From positions 1 to 15,697 of the forward strand of contig DHVZ01000002.1 in the NCBI GenBank assembly GCA_002412925.1: a stretch of 15,697 bases of DNA, written 5' to 3'. A model generated the notes under the pieces. The model worked only from the letters and a program-made list of their open reading frames with translations, was not told where the DNA came from and made no database searches. Of the stretch, positions 6,622 through 12,452 are shown piece by piece (the stretch's first letter is position 1; every line of letters begins with the position of its first letter). The translations under genes were made by a program, and so were the position numbers. Source of the stretch: Anaerolineales bacterium UBA5195. Its GTDB lineage: Bacteria > Chloroflexota > Anaerolineae > Anaerolineales > Villigracilaceae.

Positions 6622-7927
6622 TCCCGGTTTGCTGGGAGACCCGAACTGTCCGCTCTGCGGCGGGCTGGGCTATTTGCGCCGCGATCTGCCGGTCGGGCAT
6701 CCCGATTTTGGCCGGATTGAGATTTGCGAATGCCGCCGCCAGTCGGTGACCGAGCAGGTCCGCAGCCGGTTGTTCTCGATCAGCCGCCTGGAAGAACTCA
6801 GCGCCTTGACATTTGAGTCCTTCAAACCGCGCGGGCGCAAGGGCCTGGGTGAGTTGCAGGCGCAGTCGCTGGAATGGGCGTTTAACCATGCGCGCCAGTA
6901 TGCCGCGTCGCTGAATGGCTGGCTGCTGCTGCAAGGGGGGTATGGTAGCGGCAAAACGCACCTGGCGGCGGCGATCGCCAATTTTGCCGTCCAGATGGGT
7001 GTGCCGACGCTCTTCTTGACCGTCCCTGACCTGCTGGATACGCTCCGCTTTGCCTATGACAGCGTGGAGACAACCTTCGAAGACCGCTTTGAACAGATTA
7101 AAAACGCCCAACTGCTGGTGCTGGACGATTTCGGTACTCAGAATGCCACCGGCTGGGCGCAGGAAAAGCTGTTCCAGATTATCAATTACCGCTATATCAA
7201 CAAGCTGCCGCTGGTGGTCACCACCAACCTGGCCTTGGATGAAATCGAAGCGCGGATCCGCTCACGGTTGCAGGACCCGGAATTGGTCACCTCGGTGCGG
7301 ATTTCATCGCCCGATTACCGTCATCCAACAGATGACATGGGGCATTCGGAGCTTTCCTCGCTGGACCTGCTCTCGAACCGGACGTTTGTCAATTTTATCG
7401 AGCGGACAGATGAAGGCTTGAAACCGGACGAAATCAAGTCATTGGAAAAGGCGCTCAAAACGGCGCAGATTTTTGCCAAGAAACCACGCGGCTGGCTGGT
7501 CTTTACCGGCCCATATGGCTGCGGCAAGACACACCTGGCCGCGGCGATTGCCAACTACCGCGCCGGGTTGGGCGACCCGCCGCTCTTTGTCATGATTCCA
7601 GATCTGCTCGACCATTTGCGCGCCGCTTTCAGTCCCAACTCGGGCACGAGTTACGATCGCCGCTTCGACGAAGTTCGCACTGCGCCGCTGCTGGTGCTGG
7701 ATGACATGGGTTCGCAGTCCGCGACACCCTGGGCCAAGGAAAAACTCTACCAGTTGTTGAACTATCGCTATAACGCCGAACTGCCAACCATCATTACCGT
7801 GGCGGTGGATATGCTCAAGGATGTGGACGAACGCATCCGCACGCGGATGCTGGATGAGCGAATCTGTTCAGTCGTGGCGATCACGGCTCCAGCGTTTGTA
7901 GGGACGAAAGTAAAGAGAAAAAAGTAA
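6530..7927 (+). CDS. Tandem DnaC/IstB-type AAA+ ATPase (helicase-loader-like)
   Basis: A 465-residue protein holding two consecutive DnaC/DnaI-type AAA+ modules. N-terminally C40, C43, C66 and C68 (CPLC...CEC) form a likely zinc-binding motif. Module 1: Walker A GGYGSGKTH (136-144), Walker B LLVLDD (195-200), sensor-1-like TTN (231-233), arginines in ARIRSRLQD. Module 2: Walker A GPYGCGKTH (327-335), Walker B LLVLDD (387-392), arginines in ERIRTRM, but the TTN is replaced by TVAVD. Known loaders (DnaC, DnaI) and IstB have one module and about 250-310 residues, so this looks like an internal duplication or fusion. GTG 6530 has GGAAGG upstream and overlaps the DnaD gene by 92 bases; TTG 6629, just beyond that gene, is the alternative start and would keep the cysteines. 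Its operon position suggests loading of DnaB; an IstB role is unlikely because no IS21 transposase is nearby. Confidence 0.85.
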   Translation: MPRSRIDETLKRVAGGTSPAKSKTSSSRSADPGLLGDPNCPLCGGLGYLRRDLPVGHPDFGRIEICECRRQSVTEQVRSRLFSISRLEELSALTFESFKPRGRKGLGELQAQSLEWAFNHARQYAASLNGWLLLQGGYGSGKTHLAAAIANFAVQMGVPTLFLTVPDLLDTLRFAYDSVETTFEDRFEQIKNAQLLVLDDFGTQNATGWAQEKLFQIINYRYINKLPLVVTTNLALDEIEARIRSRLQDPELVTSVRISSPDYRHPTDDMGHSELSSLDLLSNRTFVNFIERTDEGLKPDEIKSLEKALKTAQIFAKKPRGWLVFTGPYGCGKTHLAAAIANYRAGLGDPPLFVMIPDLLDHLRAAFSPNSGTSYDRRFDEVRTAPLLVLDDMGSQSATPWAKEKLYQLLNYRYNAELPTIITVAVDMLKDVDERIRTRMLDERICSVVAITAPAFVGTKVKRKK

Positions 7928-7942
7928 CGGGTTAGAAGGATC

Positions 7943-7972
7943 GGCGCTGGTCTCCAGCCCAGCGCCTTTTTT
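7943..7972 (+). terminator. Rho-independent terminator of the dnaB cluster
   Basis: GGCGCTGG (7943-7950) pairs perfectly with CCAGCGCC (7959-7966), loop of eight, followed by six Ts (7967-7972) and ATT. This is a canonical intrinsic terminator 15 bases after the loader gene. Confidence 0.9.
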
Positions 7973-8144
7973 ATTCCCCGGTAAGATCAAACTATGCTTC
8001 ATTTGCGTTCTCTCTCCCGGCGACCTTTGCCTGGAAAACGGGGTTTTCCGTTCAACTTGGCGCTGCTTCAGAATTTGGCTGAACTGCACTTCAATGCGCC
8101 GGTGAGTCATAAAGACTGGCGGTTAATCGATGGCCCGAAATTTC

Positions 8145-9059
8145 CTAATAACCGCATTCAGGAACGTCAATGTTGTATTGAAAATCCTGCTCAAACGTTT
8201 CGAGCAGGGCCTCGACTTGTTCAGCGCTCGTTCCCCAAACATTGATCAGCTTTTGATTTGGCGGGGTGGTGATTTTTAGCGGCCTGATCGTGCTCTGGTA
8301 GATCTTCTGAACGGATTCTTTCCCCAGTTCAAAATAGGCCAGGGTTGTCTTTCTCATCAGGATGCCCCGGCAGGCATCTTTCAAATCTTTGCCACTGGCG
8401 GTCTTGACATTCTTAAGCAAAAAATCCAGGTTGACAGTCAGGTCATCGCTGGTTTTCGCGATGAAATACCCGGCATCATGTATGCCCAGCTGGTCATTGA
8501 CATAATTCATGACCAGCCCATGCAGAACGTGATCATCCAGGGCCTTGGTGCAGGAGCTGATGGAATGCAGCAGTTCGTGGACATCCCGACGGTGGCGCAG
8601 GTCGATGCTGTATTTCTGGTTATACGTGATGGTATCGCCGCCGCTCAGCCCACCTGCCCCGGCGCTCGGATTAGTGGGCAGGATGACATAATGGAGGCTT
8701 TTGTAGCAGTTGGAAAGGGAGACGCCGGTTAATTCCCTGTAGATTGGGTAGACCTGGTCGCGCGTGGCGGTGATGAAGGCGTCACAGTCTGCCTGGCGGG
8801 AGGCCGGCAGGGCGCTGCAATCGATGGTGAATGGCAAGTCCGATGGAACCGTAGTGGGTGTCAGGGTGGGTGTTGGCAGGGCTGTTGGGGGAATGGCGGT
8901 CTCCGTTGGGAGGCTGGTTTCGGTAGGGGCCGAGGTGGCTGACGGGTCAGGGAGCCGGGTCGACTCGTCTGGGACCGAAGTGGCTGGCAACTGCCCTGGC
9001 GCATTGCAGGCGATCATCACCACGATTAGAGCCAAACACAAGATTAGTTTATTTCTCAT
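8145..9059 (-). CDS. Putative lipoprotein with HELLH zincin motif
   Basis: I do not recognise a named family. Starting at the ATG at 9059, the 304-residue product has a lipoprotein signal peptide (MRNKLILCLALIVVMIAC, lipidated Cys18). A Pro/Thr/Ser-rich linker (about 23-76) follows, as is typical of secreted Gram-positive-like and Chloroflexota proteins. The domain from about 77 contains VHELLHSIS, a HExxH motif (161-165) with further histidines at 177 and 180, so a zinc-dependent peptidase is possible. Several cysteines (81, 92, 118, 170) could form disulfides outside the membrane. An in-frame upstream ATG (9098) would place 13 polar residues before the signal peptide and is disfavoured; GGAAGGGG precedes the 9059 start. 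It is monocistronic and divergent from the iron permease. Confidence 0.75.
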   Translation of the reverse strand: MRNKLILCLALIVVMIACNAPGQLPATSVPDESTRLPDPSATSAPTETSLPTETAIPPTALPTPTLTPTTVPSDLPFTIDCSALPASRQADCDAFITATRDQVYPIYRELTGVSLSNCYKSLHYVILPTNPSAGAGGLSGGDTITYNQKYSIDLRHRRDVHELLHSISSCTKALDDHVLHGLVMNYVNDQLGIHDAGYFIAKTSDDLTVNLDFLLKNVKTASGKDLKDACRGILMRKTTLAYFELGKESVQKIYQSTIRPLKITTPPNQKLINVWGTSAEQVEALLETFEQDFQYNIDVPECGY

Positions 9060-9125
9060 TGCCTTACCCCTTCCTGATTGAATGTAGCCTCTGAACAAAT
9101 AATCCGCTGAGTGGCGCTGTTTGTA

Positions 9126-9131
9126 ATTATA
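9126..9131 (-). promoter_or_regulatory. Candidate -10 box for the lipoprotein gene
   Basis: TATAAT on the minus strand about 67 bases before the lipoprotein ATG. Only a poor -35 (TTGGTT, 15-base spacing) can be found. Confidence 0.35.
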
Positions 9132-9234
9132 ACTTCAAGTGCTGTGAACCAAATATGGTTGATCATTCTGAGCAAGGAGGTCTTTCCCGATCCGGTTTGG
9201 AGACCAGATAATTAAAGCCTGGGCCGAGAGAACA

Positions 9235-9263
9235 TTGACTAACATTATATATTAGCATATACT
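9235..9263 (+). promoter_or_regulatory. Sigma-70-type promoter of the iron permease gene
   Basis: TTGACT (9235-9240) and TATACT (9258-9263) are separated by exactly 17 bases. The -10 box lies inside a 20-bp palindrome. Confidence 0.65.
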
Positions 9264-9268
9264 AATAT
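9249..9268. promoter_or_regulatory. Palindromic operator overlapping the ftr1 -10 box
   Basis: ATATTAG (9249-9255) and CTAATAT (9262-9268) are perfect inverted copies around CATATA. The TTAG-N6-CTAA core resembles DtxR/MntR-type metal-repressor sites in layout. Placement over the -10 box fits repression of an iron-uptake gene when iron is plentiful; the identity of the regulator is inference. Confidence 0.5.
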
Positions 9269-9351
9269 CGATTAACCTGTCAGCCAGTTTGAGCCTGTTG
9301 ACTGTCGGCCAATTGGCGAAAAAACCTTTATCCGTATTGGAGAACACAAAT

Positions 9352-10179
9352 ATGTTACCTTCCTTTTTACTTTCCCTGCGCGAAGGCCTGGAGGCCGCCC
9401 TGATTGTTGGAATTGTGCTGGGCGCTTTGCGCCAGATGCGCAGAACGGAATTGCTCCCTTCGGTTTGGGCAGGTGTCTTTAGCGCCGTGATGGTCAGCCT
9501 TTTGGCAGGCAGCATTTTAACAGCCCTCGGTTTGAGCCTCGAAGAACCCTACGAGCAAATTTTTGAAGGCTTTGCCATGTTCCTGGCAGCCGGGGTATTG
9601 ACCTGGATGATTTTCTGGATGAATCGCCAGTCGCGCCAAATCAGAGATCAATTGGAAGCAGGTGTGCGCCAGGCGGCGTTGTCCAGTGGCAAGCGTGGGG
9701 TATTCATGCTGGCCTTCCTGGCTGTCGTTCGCGAGGGAATTGAATTGGCCCTGTTTCTCACAGCTTCAGCTTTCACTTCAACTGCTGCCCAGACCATCAG
9801 CGGGGCTTTGGTCGGCCTGTTTACCTCTATTTTGCTGGGCTGGTTACTCTTTAAGACCACTGTCAAACTGGATTTGCGCCGTTTCTTTCAGGTGACCGGG
9901 GTTTTGCTAATTTTATTCGCCGCGGGCCTGGTGGCGCATGGCGTGCATGAGTTTAACGAGATTGGCTGGATTCCGGCGATTGTGGAACATATCTGGGATT
10001 TGAATCCGATATTGGATGAAAAATCGACCGCTGGCGAAATTCTCAAGGCATTGTTCGGCTATAACGGGAACCCGGCCTTGACTGAGATGCTGGCTTACCT
10101 GGCTTATTTTGTGGCGATTGCTTTTGGTTTTCGCGCGGCCCGCCGAACGGAAATTGTGTCAATGCAGACCCGGGCGTAG
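9352..10179 (+). CDS. FTR1/EfeU-family high-affinity iron permease
   Basis: A multi-helix membrane protein of the OfeT/FTR1 family, which carries ferric iron through the membrane. The two defining REGxE motifs are present: REGLE at 10-14 and REGIE at 127-131. The 275-residue length equals EfeU. Hydrophobic helices recur through the protein (ALIVGIVLGAL, FSAVMVSLLAGSILTALGL, FQVTGVLLILFAAGLVAHGV, LAYLAYFVAIAFGF). I chose ATG 9352, preceded by GGAG with nine bases spacing; a longer reading from TTG 9289 lacks support and would precede the first REGLE helix with polar residues. No EfeO or EfeB partner lies nearby, so it may act alone or with distant partners. A palindrome over its promoter suggests metal-responsive control. 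Confidence 0.9.
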   Translation: MLPSFLLSLREGLEAALIVGIVLGALRQMRRTELLPSVWAGVFSAVMVSLLAGSILTALGLSLEEPYEQIFEGFAMFLAAGVLTWMIFWMNRQSRQIRDQLEAGVRQAALSSGKRGVFMLAFLAVVREGIELALFLTASAFTSTAAQTISGALVGLFTSILLGWLLFKTTVKLDLRRFFQVTGVLLILFAAGLVAHGVHEFNEIGWIPAIVEHIWDLNPILDEKSTAGEILKALFGYNGNPALTEMLAYLAYFVAIAFGFRAARRTEIVSMQTRA

Positions 10180-10193
10180 AGAAACTTCAATTT

Positions 10194-10234
10194 AATGGGA
10201 ACAGGCTCTGGTCTGCCTGGAGCCTGTTCCCATT
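10194..10234 (+). terminator. Stem-loop terminator after the iron permease gene
   Basis: AATGGGAACAGGCTC (10194-10208) pairs perfectly with GAGCCTGTTCCCATT (10220-10234), an 11-base loop. The T tract after it is weak (TATCAC), so termination may be incomplete, but the 15-bp stem just after the stop codon is clear. Confidence 0.7.
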
Positions 10235-10255
10235 TATCACAATAATTCAAGCCTC

Positions 10256-10283
10256 TTGACAAAGCAGGGTGGAACGGTAAAAT
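10256..10283 (+). promoter_or_regulatory. Sigma-70-type promoter of the nad operon
   Basis: Consensus TTGACA (10256-10261), 16 bases, then TAAAAT (10278-10283). The predicted start near 10290 gives a leader of about 80 bases containing a hairpin and an operator-like palindrome. Confidence 0.65.
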
Positions 10284-10299
10284 GGTCTTTGCGCGACAC

Positions 10300-10319
10300 G
10301 AAGCGGGGATGCCCGCTTC
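10300..10319 (+). promoter_or_regulatory. Hairpin in the nadC leader
   Basis: GAAGCGGG (10300-10307) pairs perfectly with CCCGCTTC (10312-10319) around a GATG loop, near the predicted mRNA 5' end. It has no T tract, so it is not a terminator; it may stabilise the transcript or be repeat debris. Confidence 0.45.
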
Positions 10320-10335
10320 AATTTCTGGCTAAATA

Positions 10336-10354
10336 TAGTGTAGTTTGTACACTA
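10336..10354. promoter_or_regulatory. Palindromic operator candidate before nadC
   Basis: TAGTGTA (10336-10342) and TACACTA (10348-10354) are perfect inverted copies around GTTTG, 15 bases before the nadC ATG. NAD synthesis genes are commonly controlled by NrtR, NiaR or NadQ repressors through palindromes; which one, if any, acts here is unknown. Confidence 0.5.
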
Positions 10355-10369
10355 ATAAAAGGAGAGTTC

Positions 10370-11218
10370 ATGCGGCCCTTGCCGGAGTTTCATAATAAGG
10401 ATATTTACACGGTTATCAGGCGCGCCTTGGTGGAGGATATCGGTACTGGCGATGTGACCAGCAACAGCATCATTCCTGCCGAGGCGCGGATGAATGGACA
10501 GATTATTGCCAAGCAGCCAGGCGTTATCGCCGGGCTGGATGTGGGGGAAGCCGTCTACCGGACGTTTGACTCACGCGTCGAATTTACTCCATTGGCTGAA
10601 GAAGGTGCTTTGGTGGAAAACCGGCAGGTTCTGGCGAAGGTTTCAGGCCTGGCGCGCAGTTTGCTGACCGCCGAACGGACCGCGCTCAATTTTGTGGGGC
10701 GCATGTCGGGGATTGCGACCCTGACCCGTCAGTTTGTCGAAGCGGTTGCGGGAACAAATGCTGTGATTCTCGACACGCGCAAGACTGCCCCCGGCCTGCG
10801 CATGGTCGATAAGCTGGCTGTCAAGCGCGGCGGCGGGCAAAACCATCGCATTGGGTTGTACGATATGGTTCTGATCAAGGACAACCATATCGACTTTGCA
10901 GGTTCTCTCGAGCGAGCCGTGCTGCGGGTACGCGCTACGCAAAAAAATATAGAAATCGAGGTCGAGGCGCGGACACTTGAGCACGTTGAAACGGCGCTCG
11001 GATTGGGAGTGGGGCGCATCCTGCTGGATAACATGTCGATCGAAATGATGACCGAAGCAGTCCGGATGGCCAACGGGCGGGCCAGGCTGGAGGCCTCGGG
11101 TAATGTGACGCTCGAAACGGTGAGAAAAATCGCCGAAACGGGCGTCGATTACATCTCCAGCGGCGCGCTGACCCATTCGGCAGTGGTGTTTGATGTGTCC
11201 TTTGATTATGTTCAGTAG
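10370..11218 (+). CDS. nadC: Nicotinate-nucleotide pyrophosphorylase (carboxylating), quinolinate phosphoribosyltransferase
   Basis: This enzyme converts quinolinate and PRPP to nicotinate mononucleotide, CO2 and pyrophosphate, the step after NadB and NadA. Its 282 residues fit the family. Visible motifs: ALVEDIGTGDVTS at the N-terminus, LTAERTALNFVGRMSGIAT, DTRKTAPGLR (about 134-143), KRGGGQNHRIGLYDMVLIKDNHI (about 150-172, the substrate-binding core), EVEARTLEH, LDNMS, LEASGNVTLE and ISSGALTHS. ATG 10370 has GGAGAG just upstream. A reading frame open from TTG 10256 lies over the promoter and is not used. It opens a nadC-nadA-nadB set. Confidence 0.95.
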   Translation: MRPLPEFHNKDIYTVIRRALVEDIGTGDVTSNSIIPAEARMNGQIIAKQPGVIAGLDVGEAVYRTFDSRVEFTPLAEEGALVENRQVLAKVSGLARSLLTAERTALNFVGRMSGIATLTRQFVEAVAGTNAVILDTRKTAPGLRMVDKLAVKRGGGQNHRIGLYDMVLIKDNHIDFAGSLERAVLRVRATQKNIEIEVEARTLEHVETALGLGVGRILLDNMSIEMMTEAVRMANGRARLEASGNVTLETVRKIAETGVDYISSGALTHSAVVFDVSFDYVQ

Positions 11219-11220
11219 CC

Positions 11221-11340
11221 CGACGAAGCAATCCCCAATTAAACGGGATTTGCCTGCCAAGCGGAGATTGCTACGCTTGCTGGGTCTCGATACAGACGCC
11301 CAAGAACGGCGTCTTACTCGACCAGCGGCTCGCAATGACA
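11221..11340. repeat. Dispersed-type intergenic repeat between nadC and nadA
   Basis: Read on the minus strand this starts TGTCATTGCGAGCCGCTGG and ends GGGGATTGCTTCGTCG, the hallmark words of the GTCATTGCGAG...GCGAAGCAATC repeats scattered in many bacterial genomes. It contains a perfect 7-bp hairpin (AGACGCC 11294-11300 with GGCGTCT 11308-11314). It fills the whole gap between two genes of one pathway. Copy number elsewhere in the genome cannot be seen. Confidence 0.6.
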
Positions 11341-11365
11341 TTTCATATTGGTAAAAGGAGAAAAA

Positions 11366-12448
11366 ATGAATCTTGAAGCCCAAAAGCTTTATGAAGAGAT
11401 GAAAATCCATCTTGGCAAGGTGGTGCCCGATTTCGAACTGGCCTACAAGGCTGAGATCGCCGTTGAAATCAACCAACTCAAAAAAGAACGCAATGCGGTC
11501 ATCCTGGGTCACAATTACATGGAACCCGTGCTGTTCTATTCGATCCCTGATTTCAAGGGTGATTCGCTCGATTTGAGCCGCAAAGCCGCCCAGACCGACA
11601 AGGATGTGATCGTTTTTTGCGGCGTCAAGTTCATGGCCGAAACGGCAAAAATCTTGAACCCGACGAAGACCGTGCTCTTGCCGTCTGAAAAAGCCGGCTG
11701 CTCGCTGGCGGAATCGATCACTGCCGAGGATGTGCGCGCCCTGAAACGTAAATATCCCGGCGTGCCGGTCGTGACCTATGTCAACACCTACGCAGACGTG
11801 AAGGCTGAGAGCGATATTTGCTGTACATCAGGGAATGCGATTGCGGTGGTTGAATCGTTGAAGACTGATACGGTCATTTTCCTGCCCGATCAATACCTGG
11901 CCGGGAACGTGGCGAAGGAAACGGGGAAACATATTATTTTCCCAGCCCTGACCCCTGCCCCCCTTGCGTCCCCCCATTTTGGACGAAGTCCAGTCCAAAA
12001 TGGGGGGAATGAGGGGGGCCTGGATGTCCAAATGATCGGCTGGCACGGACGCTGTGAAGTGCATGAGAAGTTCACGGTGGAGGACATCCGCACGGTGCGG
12101 GAACAGTTCCCGGATGTGGTTGTGGTGACTCACCCCGAGTGCAGCCCCGAGGTGGTGGCCGAATCCGATTTCTCGGGTTCGACCAATGCGATGATCAAGT
12201 TCGTGCGCGAGAGCCACGCGCCGCACTATCTCGTCCTGACCGAATGTGCCATGGGTGATAATATTGCCGCCGCCAACCCCGAGAAGGATCTGCTGCGGCT
12301 ATGCATGGTGCGCTGCCCGCACATGAACACCATCACGATGGAAAACGTGCGGGATGCGCTCTTGCACACCCAATACGTGATCGACGTGCCCGAGGAGATT
12401 CGCGTGAAGGCCTTTCGAGCGGTCGATCGAATGATCAAGATCGGCTAA
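11366..12448 (+). CDS. nadA: Quinolinate synthase A
   Basis: This 4Fe-4S enzyme condenses iminoaspartate with dihydroxyacetone phosphate to give quinolinate. The product is 360 residues. Conserved parts: GHNYMEPVLF (48-57), KAGCSLAES with Cys112, YVNTYADVKAESDICCTSGNA, LPDQYLAGNVAKETGK, GWHGRCEVHEKF with Cys230, HPECSPEV, GSTNAMIKF and VRCPHMNT with Cys317. Cys112, Cys230 and Cys317 are the likely cluster ligands by position. A low-complexity stretch at about 193-222 (PALTPAPLASPHFGRSPVQN...) separates the strand ending HIIF from the GWHGRC motif; it is encoded by a palindromic repeat and is longer than I expect for the family, although part may be native. ATG 11366 follows AAAGGAG by five bases; an in-frame TTG at 11348 lies upstream of that site. 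nadB starts four bases after its stop. Confidence 0.95.
   Translation: MNLEAQKLYEEMKIHLGKVVPDFELAYKAEIAVEINQLKKERNAVILGHNYMEPVLFYSIPDFKGDSLDLSRKAAQTDKDVIVFCGVKFMAETAKILNPTKTVLLPSEKAGCSLAESITAEDVRALKRKYPGVPVVTYVNTYADVKAESDICCTSGNAIAVVESLKTDTVIFLPDQYLAGNVAKETGKHIIFPALTPAPLASPHFGRSPVQNGGNEGGLDVQMIGWHGRCEVHEKFTVEDIRTVREQFPDVVVVTHPECSPEVVAESDFSGSTNAMIKFVRESHAPHYLVLTECAMGDNIAAANPEKDLLRLCMVRCPHMNTITMENVRDALLHTQYVIDVPEEIRVKAFRAVDRMIKIG
11958..12018. repeat. Palindromic element inside nadA
   Basis: A perfect 16-bp inverted repeat, TCCCCCCATTTTGGAC (11969-11984) and GTCCAAAATGGGGGGA (11993-12008), surrounds an 8-base loop. A second set, CCCCCC (11958-11963) and GGGGGG (12013-12018), extends it beyond a small internal loop. 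It is in frame in nadA and lies just before the codons for the second cluster-ligand motif. Confidence 0.75.
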
Positions 12449-12452
12449 AACC

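Noticed and set aside
6530..7927. IstB helper of an IS21-type element
   Set aside because: There is no istA transposase or terminal repeat, and the gene is embedded in the dnaB/dnaD cluster.
7994..8245. Open frame of 83 codons downstream of the dnaB cluster terminator
   Set aside because: It runs across the 3' end of the oppositely oriented lipoprotein gene, has no ribosome-binding site and no recognisable motif. 7973-8144 otherwise shows nothing I can name.
9175..9182. Perfect Shine-Dalgarno AAGGAGGT in the lipoprotein/permease gap
   Set aside because: No start codon or open frame follows at a usable distance, so it is probably chance.
9289..9351. Longer iron permease start at TTG 9289
   Set aside because: The upstream 21 codons have no ribosome-binding site, whereas ATG 9352 has GGAG at good spacing and starts right before the first REGLE helix, as in EfeU.
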